Notes under the pieces: generated by a model
Told to the model about the DNA's origin: nothing
Database searches by the model: none
What the model saw: the letters and a program-made list of their open reading frames with translations, nothing else
DNA from: VRUE01 sp963805455
GTDB taxonomy: Bacteria; Actinomycetota; Thermoleophilia; Solirubrobacterales; 70-9
Reading direction: 5' to 3'
Assembly (NCBI GenBank): GCA_963805455.1
Contig: CAWDUJ010000003.1
Span: 234,625 to 298,624 of the forward strand
Length of the DNA: 64,000 bases
In this document: positions 1-8,633 of the stretch, in pieces
How positions within the stretch are numbered: the stretch's first letter is position 1
Layout of the letters: every line of letters begins with the position of its first letter
Translations under genes and position numbers: made by a program

Positions 1-610
1 CCGTGTGGAAGGGGCCCTTCTGTCGATGCACATGGAATGGAAGGACGAAGGAGATCGGCGGATTTGGTGAGTAGGCGAGGACCCAGATCGCAGTCCGGCC
101 TTGATGGGTCTTCCCGTTGAAGGCAAGCAGGCGAAAATGGAGGCCGAACGGAGTCTGAGAAGGCACGAAGACGCGCGAGTAGAGGCTTCCCCTGCCGACG
201 AGAGACCGGCCACATGTCGCAAGGGCGTGACGGATGTCGAGTGCGCGCAATTGGGTCCGACGGCAGAGGGGCAGGCCCTCCGTGTCGAGCGCACCCCGGT
301 AGGCGAGTTCAAGGCTGATCTTCTTGACGCGTGGCAGCGGGACGGAATCCCTCGTCTGGATCCCGGCCTGAAGGCGCACGGAGACTGGGCTCGGGTGGTC
401 GCGGGGAAGCGTCCGCGGAGAAACGCCGCCCCGCAGGTAGACGGTCAGGCCCTCGGACTGAGAGCGCTCGGCGTAGACCGGCACCGCGAGGACGCAGACT
501 GCGACCGCGAGCGCGCACAGGATGAGGGCTCGCGTCCTGCCCTTTCCACGCGCCAAACGCCTGGCCGCACGAAGGGCAGCCTTGGCAGGTCGGCCTGGCA
601 GCTTGAACAT
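1..610 (-). CDS. Secreted hypothetical protein, 3'-truncated by window edge
   Basis: The reading frame is open from an ATG at 610 to the window start (203 codons, no stop), so the C-terminus is missing. The N-terminus is basic (MFKLPGRPAK) and is followed by a hydrophobic stretch at about residues 29-45, consistent with a signal peptide or signal anchor. The body has conserved-looking motifs: a V-x-V-x-L-x-x-G-I-x-T-R-D segment, GLPLC, then CGRSLVGRGSL about 30 residues later, giving two well-spaced cysteines. From memory this resembles a Solirubrobacterales family of secreted proteins without assigned function. A GAGGT ribosome site lies about 8 nt before the ATG. It begins 83 bp after the preceding gene on the same strand, so it is probably the last or next member of the giant surface-protein operon. 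Confidence 0.7.
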   Translation of the reverse strand, partial: MFKLPGRPAKAALRAARRLARGKGRTRALILCALAVAVCVLAVPVYAERSQSEGLTVYLRGGVSPRTLPRDHPSPVSVRLQAGIQTRDSVPLPRVKKISLELAYRGALDTEGLPLCRRTQLRALDIRHALATCGRSLVGRGSLYSRVFVPSQTPFGLHFRLLAFNGKTHQGRTAIWVLAYSPNPPISFVLPFHVHRQKGPFHT

Positions 611-693
611 CCCTGTGACCTCGTTTGCCCACCCGCGAGGGGGGGCACCGGGTCCATGTTAGCGCTGCAGCGGTCCGCCGCCGACGTCCTCAG

Positions 694-3693
694 CTACGCC
701 CCGCTCCTGTGATGCCGGGCCCCCTGCGACTCTTTTTTGTTTCCGCAGGCGGTCTTCGTCGGGACCCGCCGCGTGACCTTCCGACCGTTCTGGCCGGTGA
801 TCACGATCTTCGAGACCGCCGGCGCGCCGCAGAGATCCCGCGTGTTGACGATGTAGCCCTTGCCCCCGCCGAAGAGGTTGAGGCGGAAGTGGCCGACCGG
901 AGTGTCGGGGACGACCGGCACGATGGTTTTGAGCCGCCCCTTCACCGAGGAGGACTCGGCTTCCGGCATGACTGCCACCTGACCGCCGAGGATGAAGACG
1001 ACATGCGGCAGCTTGCCGAAGCCTGAGACCGCATAGGCAGGGCCCCTGAGCGGCTGCTCGAGGAGCGGGGTCTCGACGACCGCTGCGCCGATCGGCTGCC
1101 GACCCGCGCAGTGTTCCGCAGCCAGCTGCGCCCTCGAGCAGATGTTGCCCAGGTGCCGTTGGTCGATCGCGAACGCCTTCGGCAGGGTCACGGCGACCGA
1201 CCGGATGTTCGCATCCCCTGGCCGCGTGCGGAGATCGAATTGCAGCGCCGGATCCTTGCTTCGGGGCGTTGCCTTTCGTCCACCAAGCTGCCGTACGGCA
1301 AACGTCGGGGCAAACGGCAGCGAGTAGCAGTTCACCGCCTGAAACGGCGAGGAGAAGCCGGCGACGCTGCCCTGATCCCCGATCCCCTGCGAGTCGACCG
1401 TGAAGGGGTCGCAATTGGTCGGGTTGATCATGAAGTTGGGCTTGTCGATGTTGACCTGGATCGAGCGCATCCGGATCGGGACTCCTCCGATGATCGCGGG
1501 CACGGTTTCCGAGTCGGCAATCACGTGGGCGTCGTGCGGGTCGATGCGGATTGCGACCCGGACCACCACCGTGCCGTAGTCATACGGCCCCGCCAGCGCC
1601 GGTGTGATCGCGACGAGCGACAGCGGGGCGCCCTGGAATGGTCCGGCGAGGTATATGTCGCCCACCGCGTGGAACGGATGGGAGCCCGGCCCCGCCGCGA
1701 CATTCGTCGTCCCGATCTGGGAGTTGGCCGGGCAGCTGGGACTGGCCTGCTCCGCGCGCCCAAGCTGCCGGGCCGCGGCCGCGATCGCAGCCTCCGGGCA
1801 ATAGACGATGCCATGGAGGTTCGCGGTCAGCCCCGGCGGCATCGTGAAGTTGAGCTTGCCCAGGAACTGATCCCCATCCTGCCGGTCGAGCTTCAGGGTG
1901 AAGGAGCTGAAGCTGCCCGCGTCGGGGTTGGAGGTTCCGGCCCGCAGCCCCGGGTTGAACGGCCTGACCCGGCCCGGACAGGGGCTCCCGTTGGGGCCGG
2001 AATCGAGTCCGAAGGTCTGGCTCGACCCCTGTTCCGCGAGAGCCGCGTTCCAGGGATAGAACTCGGCTTTGGTCGTGTAGATGGTGCACGCGGTCGGGGT
2101 CGCCATCAGGCCGCGATCGGAAGCGAAGAGGTGGAGCTGGAAGTCGTCGAACGGGACCTGGGGCAGGTCTTCGAAGTACGCCGTGAGCTGTCCGGTCGTC
2201 GGGTCCGGTTTGATCGAGCCGACGAACTTCGCGTTGATGCCGAACCCAGACGCGATCTCGAAGAGCCTGTACTGGTCGCCCGGCTTTGGTTCGCCGATGT
2301 ACACGGCGCCTTCGAGGCGTCCGTTGAGGGCTTTGGTGCCGATCGAGAAGGTGCCGATCTTGGCGCTGTCGGGACAGTGTGCCGGCCCTTCCGAATCGAA
2401 GTTGGCCTCGGCTTCCGTGCACATCGACTGGCCGTCGGCGGCATCCGGGTTGACCGTGAAGCCGTCGGGAAGGGTCACCACCGCTTTGCGCAGCTCCGAC
2501 GGCGAGGCGGCGAAGCCGAGGAACTGGGGGGCGCTCAGATCAAGGTTGAGGCCGGATGGCGCGTCCGTTTCGTTTGTCGTCGGGCTTGCGTAGAGGACCG
2601 GCGTGAACACCTCCAGATCGCAGCCGATGGTTTCCGGGTATTCCGATTGTCTCTGGGAGATATGGGACGGATCCCCGTAGGTCTGCACTTCAAGCGTGGT
2701 GACCAGCGGCTCCCCGGTGCAGGTCGTCGGATTGTCGGTGAGCGGGTGAACCGGGATGCTCGAGGGTGTCGGCTGGCCGATGCACCCCGCATTCGGAAGG
2801 CCGACGCAGTTGGACGGCGCTCCAGGCGCTCCTTTTGGAAAGCGCTCTTTGTCGTGTGCTGCCAGGGCGGGGAATCCCCAGATCGTGAGATTCGCTCCGG
2901 CGAGGGGTGTGAGCTGGGTGATGTTGGCGACGGTGAAGGTCAACCCGTAGTCCGACGCGGTGCGCACGGTCACCGGGATGCTGATCGGAATGTTCAGGGT
3001 CGGAACGACGAACGCGAGCAGCGCCGTGTCTTCCCCCACCGGTTCGACTATGAAGATCGGCGCCGTGCCCATGAGAAAGTCGGGACTACCTTCGTAGTTC
3101 GCGTTCACGGTGATCAGGCCGACCTGCGAGTTCGAGGGGCAGCGATCCAGCGCGAAGTCCGCCGAGGTGCAGTTGGTGACGGCATTCGGGTTGCCGAAGA
3201 TGCCCTCGGGGGCCCGGAAGATCACATTCCTCGCAGCTTCCGGTTCTCCGGGGCTGCCGAGGGTGAAGGATGTGGACAGATCGGGGTGCCCTCCGGCCTG
3301 CGGTGGATCGATCATCACGTGATTGGCGATGACCGTGTCGGGGCCGGACACTTCTCCGAAAATCGTGACGTAGAAGCCAGGCGCGACGTCGCTCAGGCGA
3401 GGTTTCGAGACCGCCGGGTCGATGTATGTGGTGGAGGGTGAGACTTCGACGCCCTTGATCTCACCTTCGCGGCTTTCGATCGTGAATTCTTCGCTGCTGG
3501 GCGTTTCCTGGGCGAAGCCTTCGGCCACCACTTCTCCGAGGCCCTGCGGCGGCGATTGCTGGCTGTTTTCTATGGCGCCCGTCTTGAACGATTCGATCGC
3601 CTCACTGGCCTGGGCGGGCCCGGCGAGCGCAGCAAACAGAGTCACCGCAAGCGCAACCACCATCGCGAACTTGTACCTGCTCTTCACACTCAT
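694..3693 (-). CDS. Giant secreted cysteine-pair repeat protein (type B, copy 2)
   Basis: 999 aa. A signal peptide is clear (hydrophobic residues 10-27, AQA-S cleavage near 29). The mature protein is built of about four related modules. Each has an LPxGFxxNP-like strand, a cysteine pair about 12-25 residues apart (for example CTSADFALDRCP), a following S-x-x-G (SQVG, AKIG, SQIG, QPIG), and a PLxGxVY-like segment. It ends in GQNGRKVTRR with no membrane anchor. It is a full-length paralogue of the protein at 8630-11455, with the same module order and C-terminus. The start is fixed by an ATGA overlap with the upstream gene's stop, and a GTGAGGGG ribosome site is present. The fold and role are unknown. 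It is probably an exported structural or adhesive protein because of its signal peptide and operon partners. Confidence 0.85.
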   Translation of the reverse strand: MSVKSRYKFAMVVALAVTLFAALAGPAQASEAIESFKTGAIENSQQSPPQGLGEVVAEGFAQETPSSEEFTIESREGEIKGVEVSPSTTYIDPAVSKPRLSDVAPGFYVTIFGEVSGPDTVIANHVMIDPPQAGGHPDLSTSFTLGSPGEPEAARNVIFRAPEGIFGNPNAVTNCTSADFALDRCPSNSQVGLITVNANYEGSPDFLMGTAPIFIVEPVGEDTALLAFVVPTLNIPISIPVTVRTASDYGLTFTVANITQLTPLAGANLTIWGFPALAAHDKERFPKGAPGAPSNCVGLPNAGCIGQPTPSSIPVHPLTDNPTTCTGEPLVTTLEVQTYGDPSHISQRQSEYPETIGCDLEVFTPVLYASPTTNETDAPSGLNLDLSAPQFLGFAASPSELRKAVVTLPDGFTVNPDAADGQSMCTEAEANFDSEGPAHCPDSAKIGTFSIGTKALNGRLEGAVYIGEPKPGDQYRLFEIASGFGINAKFVGSIKPDPTTGQLTAYFEDLPQVPFDDFQLHLFASDRGLMATPTACTIYTTKAEFYPWNAALAEQGSSQTFGLDSGPNGSPCPGRVRPFNPGLRAGTSNPDAGSFSSFTLKLDRQDGDQFLGKLNFTMPPGLTANLHGIVYCPEAAIAAAARQLGRAEQASPSCPANSQIGTTNVAAGPGSHPFHAVGDIYLAGPFQGAPLSLVAITPALAGPYDYGTVVVRVAIRIDPHDAHVIADSETVPAIIGGVPIRMRSIQVNIDKPNFMINPTNCDPFTVDSQGIGDQGSVAGFSSPFQAVNCYSLPFAPTFAVRQLGGRKATPRSKDPALQFDLRTRPGDANIRSVAVTLPKAFAIDQRHLGNICSRAQLAAEHCAGRQPIGAAVVETPLLEQPLRGPAYAVSGFGKLPHVVFILGGQVAVMPEAESSSVKGRLKTIVPVVPDTPVGHFRLNLFGGGKGYIVNTRDLCGAPAVSKIVITGQNGRKVTRRVPTKTACGNKKESQGARHHRSGA

Positions 3694-6600
3694 CGCCCCT
3701 CACTCCGATGCGGCTTCCCGCGGTGGCCTTTCCTATGACGATGCCGGTGCCCGTGACGGCGGCGATTACCCGTGCGCCGTACGCAATCGCCGTGCCTCGG
3801 GACGAAGCCGCGCTTGCACGGTGGCAGATTTCCGCCCGGGGTCGGGGCGTAGCTCTTGATCTGGGGCGCGGGGGGCGCGGGTGACCCTGGACCGTGGCAC
3901 TCGTCGGACGCCTTGCACTGGGGCGGAGTCGGAACGAAGGGGAAGCCTCCGAACGACCGTGCGTCATAGATCTTGACGGTATTGCCGTTTTCGTCTTCTT
4001 CGGCCAGCTTGTCCCGGGTGAAGAAGTAGGCATCCCCACCGGCGCTGCTGATTCCGAGCAGCTCAGCGGCGAATGGGCTGGTGCCGGTTGACAGCAGCTC
4101 CAGGCATCCACCGTCGCGCGGGCACGGCGGCGCGTCCTGACCGAGTTCGAAGGCCTTCGGCTCCCACTGGTACGCATCTTCCTTTTCGTTCAGGTCGCGA
4201 TCGACCAGGCCTTCGGTGCTGTTGAAGAACACCCGTCCGTCATCGCTGAGGCCCAGGCCATGCCGCGGAAGCGACGCGTCTCCGATCGCCTGCTCGCTTG
4301 TCGGGTTGCAGGATGCGCATTCGACACCGCTTCCCGAGTCGTAGCGAAACACCTCCGGGTGAACGACCCCGTTGTCATAACCCGTCAGTGACAGCGACGA
4401 GGTGAACGCCGCGTCGTCTCCCGACGGCGTCACCTGGAAGTCCCCGGTCTTCGCCGACCCCGGTTCGCTGACGCTGTCGACGACGACCGGATTGTCGGTC
4501 TGGACGTCACGAGGAAGCACCGACGGCCCGTAGGCTTCGACATCCGTCTGTCCCGGGTTATCGATCACGAGCGTCCCCCCTTCCGCTGCGAGGGAGATCG
4601 AGTGGGAGAGACGTCCTGCCCCGGTCGGGCTGCCGATCGTGGCACCGGAGGGTTCGAACTCCAGCACCTCGCTGCCGTCATCGACATAGACGTTTTCGTC
4701 GACGGGGTCGACCGCCACACCGTATGACGGATTTTCGTCGAGCGTCCTGAGCCAGGTGCCCGCTTCGTCATACACCTCGGTCGTCCCTTTGCGCGCCAAG
4801 GTGCCGCCGCCGTTGGCCACGTACACCTCGCCGGCCCCACTGACGGCGATACTCTCGGGTTCGGGCGAGTGTGTTTCGAGCGGGAAGAAGCCGAGCAATT
4901 CCCCGGCGGAGTTGTACTTCAGACCCGCATTGAAGAAGTACGAGGTCACATAGACGTCGCCGTTGGCGGGATTGACGGCGACGCCGCTCGTGCCCGATTC
5001 GAACGTTTCCAAGGTCGCCAGCTGTTCGCCGCTGGGCGAGAACTTCTTCAGCTTGCCCAGGAATTCGGGCACGTAGAGGTCGCGGTAGTTCGGGCTCGCG
5101 GGATCGACGTCGACTGCGATTTGAGTGGGGAAGTTGTACAGCCCGATAACACCGGACACTGTGATCTTCCCGTTTTGGCCAAAGCTCAGATCGGACCGGC
5201 CGTCAGCCGTGAATTTGTATACGAACCCCTGCCCGATGTTGTTGCCAACGTCGAGGACGTATATCCCCCCGGTCACCGGGTCGATGGCGACCCCGGTCGG
5301 GTTGGAGAACGCGCCGAAGGAGCGCACGAAGGGGTGCGAGGACGGGGGCAGCGGAGCGTTGCCGCTCGACTCCAGGGTGGCGACGAACGCCGGCGGATTC
5401 CCGGGCCGCGCGACGTAGAGGTTTGGTGCGTCCTCGACTCCGTTCGCCGAACCGTCGAGCTTCTCCGGTGAGAGGAAGTAGACGGTACCCGCCTCCTTTG
5501 CCAGACCCTGGCCGCCACCGATGGCCACCACGCCGCAGTCTTCCTCTGAGCCGGCTGTGTTCCAGTGCTCGTGGACGGTGTTTGCGTCGGGCTGACAGGA
5601 ATCGGAGTTACCGGTCCCTTCGGCGCCGGTGGAGACCCGGGAGAGTGTGACCGTCCCCGTCGGGCCCACTGCGGCCTGATAGAGGTCGGCGCTGCCATCG
5701 GTGTCCTGGTCGGAGCTCGTGGTGAGCGCATCTGCGGTGGTGAAGAACACCTTGGAGCCGTCTTCGGTCATGCCGTCGAAGAGGGCGCCGGAGGTGGCGC
5801 CGGGTGTGAGGTCGACGGTGTTGCCTGAATCACCGATGTTCATGTACAGGTGCCAGTACTTGGCGTTGCCGGTTTCCGAGACCAACTGGCCGACCACGAT
5901 CCGCGATCCGTTCGCCGAGACGGCGAGCTCGCCGATGCCCGGGCCCGTCATGGTCGCGCCGCCGGTCGTCTTGGACACCACGTGCGTTTGGCCCGTGTTC
6001 AGATTGCGGTCGTAGATCGAGACGTCGCCGTTGTTGTTTCCATCCGTCTCGAATTGCGAGGTTGAACCGAAAACGAAGTGGCTTCCGTCTGCGGACAGGG
6101 GGCTGCCGATGAACCCCGCAGGGGTCGCGTTCGGATGGGGGATTGAGCCGGCCATTCCCTGAACCAGGGCGGCGGTCGGCGTGTGGATCGGATTTCCGGT
6201 GCTTCCGTCGGGGAAGCACGGCGAGCAGATTTCGTCACCGCCGAAGGCCAGCGTCCCGAGGCTGGAGTCGGCGCCGATGAAACTCGAGCTGAAGGGCACG
6301 GTCGACGGCGTGCCATCGGCGGGAATGCCGACATATTTCGTCGACCAGCCGTTTTCACCCCTGGTCGCCACGTAGGGATCGATGCCGCGGTTGGTCGAGT
6401 TGCCGGTACCGGGGATGCCTCCGTTGTGAACCCCGTAAAGAACTCGCGGGTCACCTCCCGGAGCCTGCGCATCAGGGTAGTTGGCAAACGGCTTCTCGCC
6501 GGCAACCAAGCTGGACTCGACGTCGTACCCGCCGGAGTTTCGCGCGGACACGAGCTCATAGGCGCGGCAGTCCAGCAGCAGGCTGCTGCTCGTCTGCTGG

Positions 6601-8633
6601 CGCACATGGGCATTGGGGCAGCCGTCCGTGACTTCCCTCGTGAATGCAAAGGTCGTGAACGTATGCGGCGTGCTCGGCACTCCGGTGCCCGCTTCGTTCA
6701 CCCCCACAGCCCGGTAGTGGTAGAGCGTCCCGGGCTCGAGTTTCGTGATCGGCGCCGTCACTTCCTGGCTGTGCTTGCTCATACCGATCGGCTTTTCCGG
6801 CTGCGTTTCGATCGCATTTTCGAAGCCGCTTGCGAGGAATTCGTCGTCCGGCACGTACTCGAAGTGGGCCTTGGTGACGGCGCCGTTCGGGTCCACCTGT
6901 CCGTGCAGGATCGCGCGGTCGGAGTGAACGACCGTCACCGATTCTCCGGTGACGCTCGGAATCCCGGGGGTGGTCGTGAACATCTCGTCCTCGCCGTGGC
7001 TCGTCCCCCCGGCGTTCGTCGCGACGACCCGGAAGTGGTAGGTGCTGTAGGGCTCCAGGCCTTCGAGGGAGGCCGACACCGGTTCCCGCGCTGCATTGGG
7101 CGGTGACGCCGAACCCGCGGTGGTCGTGGTCCCGTACGCCTCTGTCCGCCCCCATTCGAAGGCGTACTGCGTGGCTTCACCATTGCCGAAGAAGGACGCG
7201 TTGAGGGTCGCGGAGTCTTCCTCGATTTCGCTCGCCGCTTCGGTCGTGAGCCCAAGCACTTCCTGTGGCGTGTAGACCTCATTCGTCCCGTACTTCACGA
7301 CGTTGGAGTTATGGACGACAATCCGATACCTGTAGCTTTCGCCGGTGGTCAGGCCCGCGACCGGCGCGCTGACGTCCGTCGTCGCACCGAATGGAGCCGC
7401 CGGTCCGCACGCCACGGTCTGCCCGGAGGCATAGGGGTCGACGGCGCCTTCCTGGTATTCCGATCCTGCGACATACTCGAACTCGCATTCCGTGACCTGG
7501 CCCCCTCCGTTCGGGTCGACCGTGCCCTCCAGCGTGCCTCCGGTCGCGGTCGGGCTCGAGACCTGGCGATAGGTGACAACCGGCTCGGTCGGAGCGGGAT
7601 TGAAGATCGTAACCGTGTCCGAGCTCGGTATGTAGGCGTAACCGGACGAATTGACGACGGGTTGGCCTATCGCATAAAATTCTCCGCTGTTGACGCGATC
7701 GGTGCCGAGGAAGTTCGCAGATTCGTCGAACTCCTTCACCGCGCCCGCTCCGGTTTCTGAGTCGTAGCTTCCTTCGGAGATGAGGAGGTGTCCGTTGGTT
7801 GGATCGACGGCTGCACCACCGTTGCCTTCGGTGAAGTAGCCCGGGTGCGCACGCGGCGCCGGAAAGCTGCGGATGAATGTGCCCGTGGAGTCGAACTCGT
7901 CGACTACTTTCTTGACCCAATCGGTCACGTACAGATTTCCGGCGGAGTCAACCGACACGTAGCCCACTTCTCCGAATCTGCCGCTTGGCGTTCCCGTGAG
8001 TCTGTTGTTCGTTATGTAGCTCGCCGCCGCCGGGAAGTCGACCGCCCGCTGTTCCCGATCGAGCGCCTCGACATCGTTCTCGGGCGAGTTCAGTGAGAGG
8101 TAGACGCGTCCCTTCGAGTAGGTATCCGTGTTGTCGATCGCGACCTCGATCTTGGGGTTGGTGTAGGTGGTTGCCGAGTTGATCCGGGTCCATGCGTGGG
8201 TGTAGCAGACCGGTTCTCCCACTTCTTCCTTGCACTGAGCCGCGCCGCCCTTCGGCGCGAAGATGTAGACGGCACGGCCGTTCGATTGGGCCACGAAGAG
8301 CTCACCCGTCGCATCGTCCACCGCCATCTGAAGCGCCAGGGAGAAGTGTCCGAACGGTTCGAACGTGTTGGGCGTTGCAATCAGATTCAGGGATGGGAAC
8401 GGGTCATATTTGTAAAGCCCGTTCGGGCCTGGATTCGTTTTCGACGCCTGCCCGCTGTCGGTGACCCACACGTTGTCGCCGGCGTCGACGGCCGCGCTCG
8501 CGGCGCTGTTGTAGCCATTCATTTTCCCCGCGAGGGTTCGGGCCGCGGACGCAGGCCCGGCTCCCATTGCGAGAGCGAAGACCGCCGCGCACAGGCTCGT
8601 GATCCCGATCAGTGTGTTCGCCCGGCGGCTCAT
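3690..8633 (-). CDS. Giant secreted NHL/Fn3/TolB-like propeller protein (type A)
   Basis: 1647 aa from the MSRRANTL start, which has a signal peptide (about residues 8-30) and forms an ATGA overlap with the preceding gene. The order is: NHL-type propeller (about 31-345), three Fn3-like domains each with Y-x-F-E-W/Y-V and Y-H-F/Y-R-V/A-V motifs (about 350-665), a CRAYELVS motif near 686, and a TolB/PD40-like propeller with repeated DLYQA/NLYVA-type strands. A second NHL propeller (about 1098-1388) is inserted inside that last propeller. A C-terminal Cys loop (CKRGFVPRHGDC) leads into an Arg/His-rich tail. The protein is exported and probably acts in binding or scaffolding; no catalytic motif is seen. 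The end overlaps the next start (ATGA), implying translational coupling. Confidence 0.85.
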   Translation of the reverse strand: MSRRANTLIGITSLCAAVFALAMGAGPASAARTLAGKMNGYNSAASAAVDAGDNVWVTDSGQASKTNPGPNGLYKYDPFPSLNLIATPNTFEPFGHFSLALQMAVDDATGELFVAQSNGRAVYIFAPKGGAAQCKEEVGEPVCYTHAWTRINSATTYTNPKIEVAIDNTDTYSKGRVYLSLNSPENDVEALDREQRAVDFPAAASYITNNRLTGTPSGRFGEVGYVSVDSAGNLYVTDWVKKVVDEFDSTGTFIRSFPAPRAHPGYFTEGNGGAAVDPTNGHLLISEGSYDSETGAGAVKEFDESANFLGTDRVNSGEFYAIGQPVVNSSGYAYIPSSDTVTIFNPAPTEPVVTYRQVSSPTATGGTLEGTVDPNGGGQVTECEFEYVAGSEYQEGAVDPYASGQTVACGPAAPFGATTDVSAPVAGLTTGESYRYRIVVHNSNVVKYGTNEVYTPQEVLGLTTEAASEIEEDSATLNASFFGNGEATQYAFEWGRTEAYGTTTTAGSASPPNAAREPVSASLEGLEPYSTYHFRVVATNAGGTSHGEDEMFTTTPGIPSVTGESVTVVHSDRAILHGQVDPNGAVTKAHFEYVPDDEFLASGFENAIETQPEKPIGMSKHSQEVTAPITKLEPGTLYHYRAVGVNEAGTGVPSTPHTFTTFAFTREVTDGCPNAHVRQQTSSSLLLDCRAYELVSARNSGGYDVESSLVAGEKPFANYPDAQAPGGDPRVLYGVHNGGIPGTGNSTNRGIDPYVATRGENGWSTKYVGIPADGTPSTVPFSSSFIGADSSLGTLAFGGDEICSPCFPDGSTGNPIHTPTAALVQGMAGSIPHPNATPAGFIGSPLSADGSHFVFGSTSQFETDGNNNGDVSIYDRNLNTGQTHVVSKTTGGATMTGPGIGELAVSANGSRIVVGQLVSETGNAKYWHLYMNIGDSGNTVDLTPGATSGALFDGMTEDGSKVFFTTADALTTSSDQDTDGSADLYQAAVGPTGTVTLSRVSTGAEGTGNSDSCQPDANTVHEHWNTAGSEEDCGVVAIGGGQGLAKEAGTVYFLSPEKLDGSANGVEDAPNLYVARPGNPPAFVATLESSGNAPLPPSSHPFVRSFGAFSNPTGVAIDPVTGGIYVLDVGNNIGQGFVYKFTADGRSDLSFGQNGKITVSGVIGLYNFPTQIAVDVDPASPNYRDLYVPEFLGKLKKFSPSGEQLATLETFESGTSGVAVNPANGDVYVTSYFFNAGLKYNSAGELLGFFPLETHSPEPESIAVSGAGEVYVANGGGTLARKGTTEVYDEAGTWLRTLDENPSYGVAVDPVDENVYVDDGSEVLEFEPSGATIGSPTGAGRLSHSISLAAEGGTLVIDNPGQTDVEAYGPSVLPRDVQTDNPVVVDSVSEPGSAKTGDFQVTPSGDDAAFTSSLSLTGYDNGVVHPEVFRYDSGSGVECASCNPTSEQAIGDASLPRHGLGLSDDGRVFFNSTEGLVDRDLNEKEDAYQWEPKAFELGQDAPPCPRDGGCLELLSTGTSPFAAELLGISSAGGDAYFFTRDKLAEEDENGNTVKIYDARSFGGFPFVPTPPQCKASDECHGPGSPAPPAPQIKSYAPTPGGNLPPCKRGFVPRHGDCVRRTGNRRRHGHRHRHRKGHRGKPHRSEGR

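Noticed and set aside
1111..3441. Plus-strand open frame of 776 codons
   Set aside because: Arg-rich, no domain, antisense to a well-supported secreted protein; typical GC-rich shadow frame. The same holds for 8612-10897 and 16862-18721.
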